NCBI GenBank assembly: GCA_937951345.1
Contig: CALFCF010000040.1
Span: forward strand, 18,158-82,157
Length of the DNA: 64,000 nucleotides
Direction: 5' to 3'
Source of the DNA: an uncultured Granulosicoccaceae bacterium
GTDB lineage: Bacteria > Pseudomonadota > Gammaproteobacteria > Granulosicoccales > Granulosicoccaceae
How positions within the stretch are numbered: the stretch's first letter is position 1; every line of letters begins with the position of its first letter. Positions 18,031 to 28,524 of this stretch are shown piece by piece. Below the pieces are notes generated by a model. The model was not told the DNA's origin, did no database searches, and worked only from the letters and a program-made list of their open reading frames with translations. Both the position numbers and the translations under genes were made by a program.

Positions 18031-20316
18031 ATGACCGAAAGTATGTCGCATGCTGACATAAACAGTCGCGGTAACACGCGCTGCAAAACGGCCCTTGCAC
18101 TGCTGGCATTTGCCAGTCTGCCGCTGATGTTGAATTTGTCTGCAGTAAATGCAGTACACGCTCAACAGAACGGCAGCACCGCGCAGAGCAATCCGGATGG
18201 CACATTTACGCTCAACCTCAAAAACGCTGATATACATTCGCTGATATCAACCGTATCAAAACAATCCGGTCGTAACTTTGTTGTCGATCCGCGCGTCAAA
18301 GCAAAGATCACCGTAATCTCTTCTAAACCGCTGGACGGCAACGAGCTTTACGAAACATTCCTGAGTGTGCTGCAAGTGCACGGTTATTCGGCGGTACCGT
18401 CAGGCGATTTGATCAAGATTGTCCCGGACGTAAACGCTAAACAAGGGCCTGTACCCGCCTATGATCCGAGCACACCGGAATCAGACCAGCTCGTCACCCA
18501 GGTAATAAAGATCGTCAACGTGCCTGCAGCCCAGCTGGTCCCGATTCTGCGTCCGTTGGTACCACAGCAGGGACATCTCGCCGCCTACGCTGCAACTAAT
18601 GCATTGATCGTCACCGATCGCGCTAACAACATTAACCGATTGATCGAAATCATCACTGATGTTGATCGCCCGGATAACGAAGAAGTCGAGATCGTACGCG
18701 TCGAGCACGCCTCGGCAGCCGAAATCATCCGTATATTGAGTTCGCTGCAAACGCGCGCCGGACAGCCCGGGCAGTCACCCGGCGCCATTCGATTTGCGGC
18801 AGACGAACGCACTAATAGCATACTCCTGAGTGGTGACAGTGCAGCTCGTTTACGCATGCGTGGCCTGATCAGCAACCTCGATACGCCAGTAGCATCAACC
18901 AGTGGCAACACGCGTGTGGTTTACCTGCGCTTCGCCAATGCGGCAGACCTGGTGCAAATACTGACCGGCGTCTCGCAGGGCCAGTCACGTATCGGTACGA
19001 CTACAGACGACAACGTCAATGCTGCGGGTGTGCAACAAAATACCGGTGTGCAACAGCAAGTGACCAACGGTGCGGTGCAGCAGGCAACGCCAACTGCCTC
19101 GATCATCCGGCGCGCCACGCAGCAGCAGGACGACGGGCCGAATATCGATATTCAGGCCGATGAAGACACGAATGCACTGATTATCACTGCGCCACCTGAC
19201 GAAATGCGCAACATACTGGCTGTTATCGAGCAGCTCGACATACGCCGTGCCCAGGTATTGGTGGAAGCCATTATTGCCGAACTGTCAGAGAACAACAGCC
19301 AGTCTCTCGGCGTTAACTTTGCAGTAGATGGAAGTGATTCGAACCGTCCGGTCGCGCTGACCAATCTCGGTGGGCAAACGCAGCAGCTCGCAGCTCAGGT
19401 TGCCAGCCAGGGTACATCGGGTCTGGCAACCGGTTTGCAACTGGCTGTCGGACGTTTTGGAGAAGGCGGAATCGATTTCGGATTTTTATTGTCAGCCATC
19501 GCCTCGGATTCGGATAACAATATTCTGTCAACACCGACACTCGTGACTTTGGACAATCAGGAAGCTGAGATTATCGTCGGTCAAAACGTACCGTTTGTTA
19601 CCGGAACCCAATTGTCAGCGTCAAACAACAACCCGTTCCAGACAATTGAGCGCCAGGATATAGGAATCAGCCTGCGTGTGCGGCCTCAGATCAATGAAGG
19701 AAACAATATTCGAATGGATATCGAACAGGAAGTCTCTGATGTCAGCACAACATCAGTGACCGGCGCATCAGATATCACCACCAACCGGCGGGCTATCAGA
19801 ACCACGGTGTTGGTTGAAGACGGACAGACACTGGTACTGGGTGGTTTACTTGATGATCAGAACAGTTTCTCACGCGAGAAGGTGCCGGTACTGGGTGATA
19901 TCCCCCTGCTCGGCAATCTGTTTCGCTTTAAAACATCAACGCGTGAGAAAACCAACCTGATGGTTTTTATGCACCCGACAATACTGCGCGATGTTGCCAG
20001 TGCCGACTATTACTCGCGCAACAAATACAACGATTTGCGACTTGAGCAAGTCCGCAAAAGTGGATTCTTCGGTTATGACAACAGTGACCCGGTGCCACTG
20101 CTACCGGAACTTCGACTCTATTATCAGGGTCAACCGGTGACGGATCCACAATCACTGAATACCATTGTGCCTGCAAGCAGCAATGCGGCGCCGCAGCAAC
20201 CTGCTGCCGCACAGTCAGGCAATCAAGACAGTACGGCTGAGGGTATTCTGTCAATCGAACGAGCCGACGTGGCTAATCAAACACGCCTGGTTGGTCCGTT
20301 TGACCAGAATAAATAA
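18031..20316 (+). CDS. gspD: Type II secretion outer-membrane secretin GspD
   Basis: GspD forms the outer-membrane channel of the type II secretion system. The 761-residue protein has a signal peptide ending near residue 44 (VHA/QQ), an N0 domain (LNLKNADIHSLISTVSKQSG) and three N-domains with the KH-like repeats (about 140-400). A Gln-rich insertion lies at about 330-355, followed by the secretin domain. VPFVTGTQ and VPVLGDIPLLGNLFR mark the secretin signature. The C-terminal 100 residues are Pro/Ala/Gln-rich and may be a pilotin-binding or S domain. It ends two bases before gspE, indicating co-transcription. Confidence 0.96.
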   Translation: MTESMSHADINSRGNTRCKTALALLAFASLPLMLNLSAVNAVHAQQNGSTAQSNPDGTFTLNLKNADIHSLISTVSKQSGRNFVVDPRVKAKITVISSKPLDGNELYETFLSVLQVHGYSAVPSGDLIKIVPDVNAKQGPVPAYDPSTPESDQLVTQVIKIVNVPAAQLVPILRPLVPQQGHLAAYAATNALIVTDRANNINRLIEIITDVDRPDNEEVEIVRVEHASAAEIIRILSSLQTRAGQPGQSPGAIRFAADERTNSILLSGDSAARLRMRGLISNLDTPVASTSGNTRVVYLRFANAADLVQILTGVSQGQSRIGTTTDDNVNAAGVQQNTGVQQQVTNGAVQQATPTASIIRRATQQQDDGPNIDIQADEDTNALIITAPPDEMRNILAVIEQLDIRRAQVLVEAIIAELSENNSQSLGVNFAVDGSDSNRPVALTNLGGQTQQLAAQVASQGTSGLATGLQLAVGRFGEGGIDFGFLLSAIASDSDNNILSTPTLVTLDNQEAEIIVGQNVPFVTGTQLSASNNNPFQTIERQDIGISLRVRPQINEGNNIRMDIEQEVSDVSTTSVTGASDITTNRRAIRTTVLVEDGQTLVLGGLLDDQNSFSREKVPVLGDIPLLGNLFRFKTSTREKTNLMVFMHPTILRDVASADYYSRNKYNDLRLEQVRKSGFFGYDNSDPVPLLPELRLYYQGQPVTDPQSLNTIVPASSNAAPQQPAAAQSGNQDSTAEGILSIERADVANQTRLVGPFDQNK

Positions 20317-20318
20317 AC

Positions 20319-22037
20319 ATGACGAACAAACCGGTTGTTACCGTCGACAATTTCATCGATGTCGGCGAGCCAGACACTAACGATGACTATCTGCGCACTG
20401 GTGCCACCAGTGCCAATCAGCCGCACCTTGTTGTAGCCAACAATCTCGACGCTGACACCCGCGATACAGACAATGGCAAACTGCCGGACAACCCGCATGA
20501 ATTTCAGAATCAAGGCAGCAACCCGATAAACGGTTCTGCGCAAGCGCCACATATGCCCGGCGTTAAACCTTACACTGACCTGCCATACACATTTGCCAAG
20601 CGACACGGCGTGCTGCTTGAGACCAACAGTTCCGGTGAGCTGGTAATGGTGCAACGACATAACGTCGGCATGATTGCCATCGCTGAAGCGAGCCGCAAAG
20701 CCGGCCAGAAAGTTAAGGTCGAAAAAGTCAGCGATGACGAGTTCGATGGCCGACTGACCCGTCACTACGAAGGTGACACCGGTCAGGCAGTTGATATCAT
20801 GGACGACTTCGGCGACGACATGGATCTTGAGCAGCTGGCCGATGCACTACCCGAACCGGAGGATTTGCTCGAGTCCACCGATGATGCGCCGGTTATTCGT
20901 TTGATTAACGCAATGCTGTCTGAAGCGGTACGTAAACAGGCATCAGATATTCATATTGAACCGTTCGAAACACGTCTGTCCGTGCGCTATCGCGTAGATG
21001 GCGTAATGCAGAAACTACTCGAACCACCGCGTGCTATCGCGCCGATGATGATTTCGCGCCTTAAAGTTATGGCCAAGCTCGACATCGCTGAGCGTCGATT
21101 ACCGCAGGATGGACGCATCTCGTTACGCGTAGCAGGAAGACCGGTTGATGTGCGGGTTTCGACGCTACCGTCAGGGCACGGTGAACGGGTGGTACTACGA
21201 TTGTTGGACAAACAGGCGGGACGTCTCGATCTCGAACATTTAGGGATGCCAAAAACGGCCTTTAACGATCTGACCAAAGCGTTGTCATTGTCACACGGCA
21301 TTATTCTGGTCACGGGCCCGACTGGTTCCGGTAAAACCACCACACTCTATGCCGCGCTTTCACGTCTGAATACATCAAAGTTTTCGATACTCACGGTTGA
21401 AGATCCGATCGAGTATTACCTCGATGGTATCGGGCAGACTCAGGTCAACAACAAAGTCGATCTGGACTTTGCGCGCGGTCTTCGAGCCATACTCCGCCAG
21501 GACCCGGATATAGTGATGGTGGGTGAGATACGTGATGTAGAAACCGCCGAAATCGCAGTTCAGGCGAGTCTGACCGGCCACCTGGTACTATCAACTTTAC
21601 ATACAAATACAGCAGTAGGTGCTGTGACGCGTTTACGCGATATGGGCATTGAACCGTTCCTGCTGTCATCGTCACTCGTGGGTCTGGTTGCACAACGCCT
21701 GGTGAGACTACTGTGTCCGCACTGCAAAAAATCTCATCAGCCAACCGATATCGAACTGCGCACACTCGGCATCAACCGCGACCAGGCCAAACATATCTCG
21801 CAATCGCACGGCTGCAACGAATGTAACCACAGTGGTTATCTCGGACGCAGTGGTATTTACGAAGTTGTCAATGTCGATGACAAGATGCGAAGCATGATTC
21901 ACGACGGTGCCGCTGAGCAGGACATGGAAACCCACGCGCGCTCCAACTCACTTGGCATTTTCGACGACGGAATGCGACTGGTACTTGAAGGCAATACATC
22001 GCTCGAAGAAGTACTGCGCGTTGTGCGCGAAGGGTAA
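20319..22037 (+). CDS. gspE: Type II secretion ATPase GspE
   Basis: GspE is the cytosolic ATPase that powers pseudopilus assembly. The 572-residue protein has Walker A GPTGSGKTT at 333-341, Walker B DPDIVMVGE at 395-403, a His box LVLSTLHTN at about 422-430, and the zinc-binding tetracysteine C466-x2-C469 and C499-x2-C502. The N1E-like region begins near YTDLPYTFAKRHG (85-97). Residues 1-84 form an extra acidic, Asn/Asp-rich segment, apparently disordered, not seen in typical GspE of about 500 residues. It follows gspD by 2 bp. Confidence 0.96.
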   Translation: MTNKPVVTVDNFIDVGEPDTNDDYLRTGATSANQPHLVVANNLDADTRDTDNGKLPDNPHEFQNQGSNPINGSAQAPHMPGVKPYTDLPYTFAKRHGVLLETNSSGELVMVQRHNVGMIAIAEASRKAGQKVKVEKVSDDEFDGRLTRHYEGDTGQAVDIMDDFGDDMDLEQLADALPEPEDLLESTDDAPVIRLINAMLSEAVRKQASDIHIEPFETRLSVRYRVDGVMQKLLEPPRAIAPMMISRLKVMAKLDIAERRLPQDGRISLRVAGRPVDVRVSTLPSGHGERVVLRLLDKQAGRLDLEHLGMPKTAFNDLTKALSLSHGIILVTGPTGSGKTTTLYAALSRLNTSKFSILTVEDPIEYYLDGIGQTQVNNKVDLDFARGLRAILRQDPDIVMVGEIRDVETAEIAVQASLTGHLVLSTLHTNTAVGAVTRLRDMGIEPFLLSSSLVGLVAQRLVRLLCPHCKKSHQPTDIELRTLGINRDQAKHISQSHGCNECNHSGYLGRSGIYEVVNVDDKMRSMIHDGAAEQDMETHARSNSLGIFDDGMRLVLEGNTSLEEVLRVVREG

Positions 22038-22141
22038 TGATCATAACCGGCACTGTTTGTGTAAGCACCTGTAGTCACATCGTCAGATTGTTGCTGACGC
22101 CGTTTAACCATCCACACGAGTAACGCAAGCGAACCATTGCC

Positions 22142-23368
22142 ATGGCTGCGTTTGATTACATTGCAATTGACCCCGATGGCCGGGAGAAGAAAGGTGTTCT
22201 CGAAGCAGACACTGCTCGTCTCGCGCGTACGCAATTACGCTCGCAGAATCTGACACCGCTTGAAGTCTCTGAAAGCAGTGCCAAAGCAAAGCTCACCGGC
22301 AGTCAGTCGTCAGGTAAGAGAAATTTTCGCGGCAGTATCTCGACCGCAGAGCTTTCATTAATAACACGCCAGATCGCCACACTAACGAGCTCCGGCACTC
22401 CGATCGAAGAAGCACTGACAGCGGTCAGTCAGCACACTGAAAAGCAGAAAATAAAGTCTCTGATCTTATCGGTGCGATCAAAAGTACTCGAGGGGCACAC
22501 GCTGGCAGCTGCAATGCGTGACTATCCGCGGGTGTTCCCTGAGATTTACCACGCAACAGTCGCCGCCGGCGAACAATCCGGACACCTCGATGCTGTACTC
22601 GAGCGCCTGGCTGAATATCTGGAGAATCGCCAGTCGACTCAGGCAACTGTCAAAAAGGCACTGATCTATCCAAGCATGCTGGTTGTTGCCTCCATCGGTA
22701 TTGTTGCGTTTCTGCTGGGGTACGTCGTACCGCAAGTGGTTCAGGTTTTCGACAGCATGAATCAGGAACTACCGATACTGACAAAAACGATGCTGGCGCT
22801 ATCAGCTTTCGTGCGCGAATGGGGGTTAATTATTTTGTTAACTGCTGTTGTCGCTTATATTTTGTTTAACCGCGCCATGCAAAGCGAAGCGTTTAGGTAC
22901 CGTGTTAACAGCTTTCAGCTTCGTATCCCGGTAGTCGGTCGACTGATACGCGGGTTTAACGCATCACAATTTGCACGTACGTTAAGTATCCTTGCTGCCA
23001 GTGGTGTGCCTGTGCTTGAAGCGCTTGATATTGCCTCACAGGTCATCAGCAACCGTCCTATGCGCGAAGCTGTGAACACGGCCGCCGCCCAGGTTCGTGA
23101 AGGTGCAACGCTCAGCGGGTCACTCGAGAAGACCGGCTACTTTCCACCCATGATGCTGCACCTGTTGGCCAGTGGTGAAGCGTCCGGACAACTCGATACG
23201 ATGCTCGAGAAAGCCGCAACGCATCAGGAACGCGAAGTCGACTCCCTAATATCGTTGTTCCTGGGCTTGTTTGAACCAATCGTGATATTGATTATGGGCG
23301 GTGCTGTACTTGCGATCGTACTGGCGATCCTGCTACCTATCTTTCAAATGAATCAGCTGGTGAACTGA
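22142..23368 (+). CDS. gspF: Type II secretion inner-membrane platform protein GspF
   Basis: GspF is the polytopic protein of the secretion platform that contacts GspE. It has 408 residues with two T2SSF domains, each preceded by a cytosolic helical bundle, and three membrane helices (about 180-200, 230-250 and near the C-terminus). Typical features are MAAFDYIAIDPDGREKKGVLEAD at the start, seen here in part, and PEIYHATVAAGEQSG with its partner repeat MMLHLLASGEASGQLD. The cluster ends here; no gspG or other pseudopilin gene follows. A 104-bp gap separates it from gspE. Confidence 0.95.
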   Translation: MAAFDYIAIDPDGREKKGVLEADTARLARTQLRSQNLTPLEVSESSAKAKLTGSQSSGKRNFRGSISTAELSLITRQIATLTSSGTPIEEALTAVSQHTEKQKIKSLILSVRSKVLEGHTLAAAMRDYPRVFPEIYHATVAAGEQSGHLDAVLERLAEYLENRQSTQATVKKALIYPSMLVVASIGIVAFLLGYVVPQVVQVFDSMNQELPILTKTMLALSAFVREWGLIILLTAVVAYILFNRAMQSEAFRYRVNSFQLRIPVVGRLIRGFNASQFARTLSILAASGVPVLEALDIASQVISNRPMREAVNTAAAQVREGATLSGSLEKTGYFPPMMLHLLASGEASGQLDTMLEKAATHQEREVDSLISLFLGLFEPIVILIMGGAVLAIVLAILLPIFQMNQLVN

Positions 23369-23574
23369 TTTCCCGATAAAAGCGCCGCCTTTTGTTGATG
23401 TGCTTTTTTATTGCGGTTTTATTGCGGCTCGACATTCGATAGCAATCGAAATTTCCCACACACGAACAACCGTTCGCAACCGTGTGATTCTGGAATCTGT
23501 TATTGCAGAGAATGCAGGAACGCCGATAGGGTTATCGACCTGGCGAATGAAAAAACGGAAGAACTGATCCGGAT

Positions 23575-23811
23575 TTATGCCCGACCGGGCATGGGACCGA
23601 AAGGAAACTGCTGGTACTTCTCGACTTCATCGCAGGCGCGACGCGTCATGAATTCGGTTATTTCTTTTTCGTGATGCAACGCATCGACCACCGCAGCGTA
23701 CGTGATTCGAGATGGCAGTCGGTATAGCGAGCGCGCACCATTTGTCAGCTTGCGATTCAAACGCTTGTCAGACGAGCCACGCGATTTCGAGTTGTCGGAA
23801 TGATTCTTCAT
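23575..23811 (-). CDS. Small protein of unknown function
   Basis: A 78-residue frame starts at an ATG at 23811. The N-terminal half is rich in Ser, Asn, Lys and Arg; the second half reads like a folded piece (RITYAAVVDALHHEKEITEF, then EVEKYQQFPFGP). No signal peptide or membrane segment is visible and I do not recognise the family. The overlapping plus-strand frame looks less protein-like. A clear ribosome-binding site is lacking, and a TTG seven codons upstream is an alternative start. It lies downstream of and convergent with gspF. Confidence 0.42.
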   Translation of the reverse strand: MKNHSDNSKSRGSSDKRLNRKLTNGARSLYRLPSRITYAAVVDALHHEKEITEFMTRRACDEVEKYQQFPFGPMPGRA

Positions 23812-23937
23812 AGGTTGGGTTAAAATTCCCAATCATGACTTGGCCTTCACTTTAACGAACTTCACCGACTGTGGACAGTTTGGCGACGAATATTAACAAT
23901 CTGGTAAGAATTGGCCGAATGTTGCCTTATCCCGCTA

Positions 23938-24813
23938 CTAATCAGCCTCTAGCTGTGCCCGGATCGCATCGAAATGACTCAATTCTTCGGTGGACTTCTC
24001 CGGATAAGCAAGCGGCAGGCTCGCTAATTGGTCGCGCACGAGACGCGCGATCACTAGACGCATCCAGGGCTTCGAATTCGCAGGTATCGCATACCATGGC
24101 GCCAGATCGGTCGATGTTGCGCGCAGCGTATCCTGGTAGGCACCCATGTAGTCATCCCATCGCTGGCGGACGGACAAATCGGATTTGGAAAATTTCCAGT
24201 ACTTGTCCGGGTTGGTTAGTCGTTCCATAAAGCGAGCTTTTTGCTCGTCACGGGACACGTTGAGCCAGAACTTGAGAATGCGGGTGCCGTTGTTGACCAG
24301 ATGCGCTTCATGCTCGCAGATGGATTCAAATCGCTGCTTCCACATCGCTTCTGCATCCCCCGTTACGTGCTGAGGAAGGTTTTGCGCCGCGAGAAATTCC
24401 GGCTGAACGCGTACAGCCAGCACTTCTTCGTAGTAGCTGCGATTGAACACACCAATGATCCCGCGCGCGGGCAACTCACGCGTGGTACGCCACAGAAAGT
24501 CATGGTCCAGCTCAAGACTGGAAGGTGCTTTGAACGACGAGACCCGGCAACCAGCGGGATTAACACCGCTCAATACTGCTCGAATAGTACCGTCCTTGCC
24601 GGCAGCATCCATTGCCTGAAATACAAGCAACAATGCAAAACGTCCATCAGCATATAGCTTACGCTGTAACTCGCTGATCTCGTTAACTACGTTTTTGAGC
24701 TCTTTACGCAGTTCCTTTTTGCCGGGTACGTCATCATCCGGTCCACTTGGACTATCTGCCAGTAAGAACGTTTGATCAGTTGAGACTCTGTACGGACTAT
24801 CAGGTGGATGCAT
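23938..24813 (-). CDS. ppk2: PPK2-family polyphosphate kinase
   Basis: PPK2 enzymes transfer phosphate between polyphosphate and nucleotides. The 291-residue protein has Walker A at about 65-76 (FQAMDAAGKDGT) and the second conserved block GVFNRSYYEEVL at about 121-132, then the lid region KFWLNVSRDEQKARF. These match the single-domain PPK2 group that phosphorylates AMP or ADP; the exact class cannot be set by eye. It is followed in the opposite sense by no partner and lies 48 bp from the CopD-like gene, which points the same way and may be co-transcribed ahead of it. Confidence 0.92.
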   Translation of the reverse strand: MHPPDSPYRVSTDQTFLLADSPSGPDDDVPGKKELRKELKNVVNEISELQRKLYADGRFALLLVFQAMDAAGKDGTIRAVLSGVNPAGCRVSSFKAPSSLELDHDFLWRTTRELPARGIIGVFNRSYYEEVLAVRVQPEFLAAQNLPQHVTGDAEAMWKQRFESICEHEAHLVNNGTRILKFWLNVSRDEQKARFMERLTNPDKYWKFSKSDLSVRQRWDDYMGAYQDTLRATSTDLAPWYAIPANSKPWMRLVIARLVRDQLASLPLAYPEKSTEELSHFDAIRAQLEAD

Positions 24814-24861
24814 GGGAATCTCAGTTGCGAGAAATTTATGGGTGCAGCTACAAGGACTTCA

Positions 24862-25320
24862 TTAAACGTATTTGCCAGCGGCTGCGACAATAACAATGAC
24901 GATGCCGATTATTAGATTAATGGTAACGATCAACCGCATACGACCCGCCAATTGTTGTACGTCACCCGTTTGCGTGCCGGATACAGCTTTTCTGAAAGGC
25001 AAAAACACAAAGAAAAACAAAAACACAAACAAACCTGCCATGATCAACCCAAGGCCATGCATGATGTGCACGTAAACTGGCGCGTTGCCAAATCCGCCAA
25101 AGACACCGGAAACCAGCAGGTAACCACTTACCAGAATAACCACAACCGCATGCCACACCAATATAAAAAAACGCTTCAGCACTTTTGCAAAGAACGGCAT
25201 GCGTGCTTGCGCAGGCAGATCGGGCAATGCAGGTCTTAACACCAGCAGCACGAAAAGCATTCCGCCGATCCATGCCACAGCCGAAAGTACATGTAACGCT
25301 GACGCTATACCAATAGTCAT
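24862..25320 (-). CDS. CopD-like four-helix membrane protein
   Basis: This 152-residue protein is almost entirely hydrophobic with four predicted membrane helices. The first helix carries LHVLSAVAWIGGM, a His-containing motif typical of the CopD/HemJ-like superfamily, and a further His pair sits in the third helix region (YVHIMHGLG). Such proteins bind haem or copper or act in respiratory membranes, but the specific role is not known. The short loops contain basic residues. It probably forms a transcription unit with ppk2 downstream. Confidence 0.7.
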   Translation of the reverse strand: MTIGIASALHVLSAVAWIGGMLFVLLVLRPALPDLPAQARMPFFAKVLKRFFILVWHAVVVILVSGYLLVSGVFGGFGNAPVYVHIMHGLGLIMAGLFVFLFFFVFLPFRKAVSGTQTGDVQQLAGRMRLIVTINLIIGIVIVIVAAAGKYV

Positions 25321-25471
25321 ATTGCCACCCTGACGTTAGACGAATTGACAAACCAATTGTACATGGCAAAACGGGTCTGGAATCACAGACAGGCTGCGCT
25401 GATCGGAAACCTCAACGTTAAATCACCCAATGATTTAATAATTCAATGAATAGCCGCCTGGCCCTAAAGTT

Positions 25472-26899
25472 TTAACAATCCGGAAAGTTTACCGGAACTT
25501 CAAGCACATTAACCGCAAGCCCGCCACGTGCGGTCTCTTTGTACTTGGTTTTCATGTCAGCACCGGTGTCACGCATAGTTTTTATGACTTTATCCAGTGA
25601 AACAAAGTGATGACCGTCACCACGCAGCGCTATTCTCGATGCATTAATTGCTTTGACTGCACCCATTGCGTTGCGCTCGATGCAGGGTACCTGCACGAGA
25701 CCACCAACCGGGTCGCAAGTTAAACCGAGGTTATGCTCCATACCGATCTCAGCAGCGTTCTCGACTTGTTGTACCGTGCCGCCCAGTACTGCGGTTAACG
25801 CCCCTGCTGCCATCGAACAGGCCGACCCCACTTCACCCTGACAACCTACTTCTGCACCTGAGATTGATGCATTGGTTTTGTAAAGGATGCCGATAGCGGC
25901 GGCTGTCAACATGAAACTAACGATACCTTCGTCATTGGCACCCGAGCAAAACCGCTCGTAATAATGCAGCACAGCAGGGATAATTCCGGCAGCACCGTTA
26001 GTCGGGGCGGTAACAACCCGCCCGCCCGCTGCGTTTTCTTCGTTTACAGCCAACGCATACAGGTTTACCCAATCGATTACCGTTAACGGATCACGCAATG
26101 CAGCCTCCGGCTGCTCACAAAGCTTACGGTACATTTCTGCAGCACGCCTGCGAACTTTCATGCCGCCCGGCAATTCTCCGTGATTCCTGCAACCGGCATT
26201 TACGCATTCCTGCATTACATGCCAAATCTCAATCAACCCGGTATGAATATCCTCTTCACTGCGAAACACCTTTTCATTCTCTAACATCAACTGGGCAATA
26301 CTGAGATCGTTTTTCTCACAGAGATCGAGCAACTGCTCAGCCGATGAAAAAGGAAACGGAACTTCAGTGGGATCCGGCTGCACAGGGGCATCGTCCGGAT
26401 CATCAATATCCACTTGTTGCGTAGCAGCAGTTTCATCGATAACAAACCCGCCTCCGATGGAATAAAACTGCTGTGAAGCTATAACCTCACCACTAGTATC
26501 TGTTGCGGTGAAACTCATACCGTTGGGATGATGTGGCAGGGTCTTGCGCTTGTGCATGATCAAGTGCTTAGACTCATTGAAGTCTATTGTATGTAAACCA
26601 TACAATGGCAATTGACCGCTACTGCGAATTTCCTCCAGCCGGGCCGGTATTCCGTCAACGTCTACAGAGTGCGGTAACTCCCCTTGAAGCCCGAGCAACA
26701 CCGCTTTGTCACTACCGTGTCCGCGTCCCGTTGCGCCAAGCGAGCCATATAAATTAACCGTTACATGCTTAACATCACTGAGTTTACCGGCTTCATGTAA
26801 TTCGGAAACAAATCGGCTGGCTGCAACCATTGGCCCCACTGTATGCGAGCTCGACGGTCCGATACCGATTTTAAATAAATCGAAAACACTGATATTCAT
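25472..26899 (-). CDS. sdaA: L-serine dehydratase, single-chain iron-sulfur type
   Basis: This enzyme deaminates L-serine to pyruvate and ammonia using a [4Fe-4S] cluster. The 475-residue protein has the beta domain (about 1-160) starting [20 protein letters not shown], where SSSHT is the family signature. The alpha domain follows, with the cluster cysteines in [19 protein letters not shown] and a Cys near the C-terminal VNFPDC. An insertion of Asp/Pro-rich residues (about 165-190) separates the domains and is slightly longer than in E. coli SdaA. It stands alone, without a nearby transporter. Confidence 0.96.
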   Translation of the reverse strand: MNISVFDLFKIGIGPSSSHTVGPMVAASRFVSELHEAGKLSDVKHVTVNLYGSLGATGRGHGSDKAVLLGLQGELPHSVDVDGIPARLEEIRSSGQLPLYGLHTIDFNESKHLIMHKRKTLPHHPNGMSFTATDTSGEVIASQQFYSIGGGFVIDETAATQQVDIDDPDDAPVQPDPTEVPFPFSSAEQLLDLCEKNDLSIAQLMLENEKVFRSEEDIHTGLIEIWHVMQECVNAGCRNHGELPGGMKVRRRAAEMYRKLCEQPEAALRDPLTVIDWVNLYALAVNEENAAGGRVVTAPTNGAAGIIPAVLHYYERFCSGANDEGIVSFMLTAAAIGILYKTNASISGAEVGCQGEVGSACSMAAGALTAVLGGTVQQVENAAEIGMEHNLGLTCDPVGGLVQVPCIERNAMGAVKAINASRIALRGDGHHFVSLDKVIKTMRDTGADMKTKYKETARGGLAVNVLEVPVNFPDC

Positions 26900-27120
26900 G
26901 ATGGACAGGTTCCGGGATAGCTATGCGTTTGAATTGACTTTTACCGTTATTGCCATCAATACCGGGTACAACAAAAGTCGACCACGCACAGCAGTGATCG
27001 CCTCAGCTCAGATAGATAGCGGCGGGATTATAGATTGATAGGGCTAAGCTGGAAACCGAAAGCGGTCGCAAACTCGAGCAAATTCACGGTATTTTAGTCT
27101 GCTAGCGAATTTGATTCAGA

Positions 27121-27924
27121 TCAGTTAGTTACCATCGCCGCGCTAAAGGTTGTTCCCTGCGGCACTGAGTTGAAGAAACGCTGAATAGTTGTTGCCCCGA
27201 CCGATACAGAATGATTGCGCAGTTTGATGAACTGCCCATCCCGTTCATAGGCACCGTAGCCCCTGAGCATACCGCCCAGGTAATAGCCGTCATCGCGACA
27301 AAATAGAAGACCGCCGCCCGACTGACCAAGATCGATACTGGCACTGGCATGTAATGATCCAGCCTTGTTACGCGTCAGACGCCCGGGGGTGGTCGCCTTA
27401 TCGGTAGCTCGCGGATAACCGACTGCCCACACAGATTGATTGACAGACGGATCAGCGATTGCCACGCGCAGTGGTGCTATCTCGCTGGTATCAACCGAGA
27501 GCAAAGCCAGATCATCACGCCGGTCAACCATTAAAATACGCGCGGGACGGTATTCTTCGTTGACGTTTACAAATACGCGGTGGTTTAGGGTAAGCGCATG
27601 AGCCGCAGTCAATACACGATTACGATCCACAACCACACCGCTTGCGTAACTTCCGTCTTCACCGGCAATGGCAACTACCGCATCAAGTGCCTGACGATTC
27701 GGCCAATTACACTGAACAGCATCTGTAACGTTTACATTTAGTGATACGTTGTCATAAGTTCCAACTACCCCGGCCCCGATTCCTGCGGGTATCGCTGCAG
27801 GCATGACAAACGAATCCTGCGCTGTGAGACTCGTTGTCCCCAACGTTGCGGTTGCTGCTACCAACGCACCCATACGGGTGGCCCGGACAGCGATTGTCTT
27901 TAGGTTGTCAAACAGTGACGACAT
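27121..27924 (-). CDS. Secreted trypsin-like serine protease
   Basis: The 267-residue protein has a signal peptide (hydrophobic about 18-34, cleavage near TAQ at 36). The catalytic triad is visible as H109 (LTAAHA), D138 (RRDDLALL) and S202 (GQSGGG). Two cysteines, C72 and C209, could form a disulfide. There is no PDZ domain, so it is not DegP/DegS; it resembles V8/S1B-type single-domain proteases. It likely acts in the periplasm or is exported. An alternative start lies eight codons upstream. Its position in a cluster of envelope proteins fits export, possibly by the type II system nearby, but that is inference. Confidence 0.85.
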   Translation of the reverse strand: MSSLFDNLKTIAVRATRMGALVAATATLGTTSLTAQDSFVMPAAIPAGIGAGVVGTYDNVSLNVNVTDAVQCNWPNRQALDAVVAIAGEDGSYASGVVVDRNRVLTAAHALTLNHRVFVNVNEEYRPARILMVDRRDDLALLSVDTSEIAPLRVAIADPSVNQSVWAVGYPRATDKATTPGRLTRNKAGSLHASASIDLGQSGGGLLFCRDDGYYLGGMLRGYGAYERDGQFIKLRNHSVSVGATTIQRFFNSVPQGTTFSAAMVTN

Positions 27925-28524
27925 CACACGTGTTTCCTGACAGCTCATGTGCTGTTCTTAATGATCTATTGTGCTATCGACATAAAGTGCAGCAAGTTAA
28001 CCGGATGCGTTTCACGTTTAACGATCAATGTGAAACCGTATCAGTCAAATACAGGGCGTATCACATCCCTGGCGCGCACTGTTAGTCAAAAGCTCACGTT
28101 CTCACCGGTAAGCTGAACGAATATTTCTCAAAGCCCGCTCAACCATCCAATCACACGTGCTGGCATATCTGACCCGATACACCCCCAAGTAATAACGGGA
28201 CTGCCAGTCATAGTGTGACGCGATCGAGTTTAACGCGTAAGACAGGCAATTGGCAGGTTGAAAGACGCCGTGTCACCAAGCTTTAATAGTCAATTAGATG
28301 GCATGTGATGCCTGAAACTAAGGGGGAAATACACAAGAGATTTGAAGTTTTCTTTGTGTATCAGTAAATTGCACACACTTGCTCATAATCTATTTGAAAT
28401 AACTTCAAAACGCAGGACGCAAAAATGGCAGATACGTTGAGACGGGATGCAGCGAATAGACACTACCATCTGAGATCGCAGAAGATTGCGAAATTAAGGT
28501 GTTAACGAAGGATTTTAAAACTGA
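27925..28524. other. Gene-poor region between protease and Slp genes
   Basis: About 600 bp with no credible gene. It has an 8-bp inverted repeat (ATACACAA 28329-28336 / TTGTGTAT 28354-28361) with a 17-nt loop preceded by a purine run, and AT-rich sequence after it. The protease promoter should lie near 27925-28000. Nothing here matches a known RNA. Confidence 0.45.
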
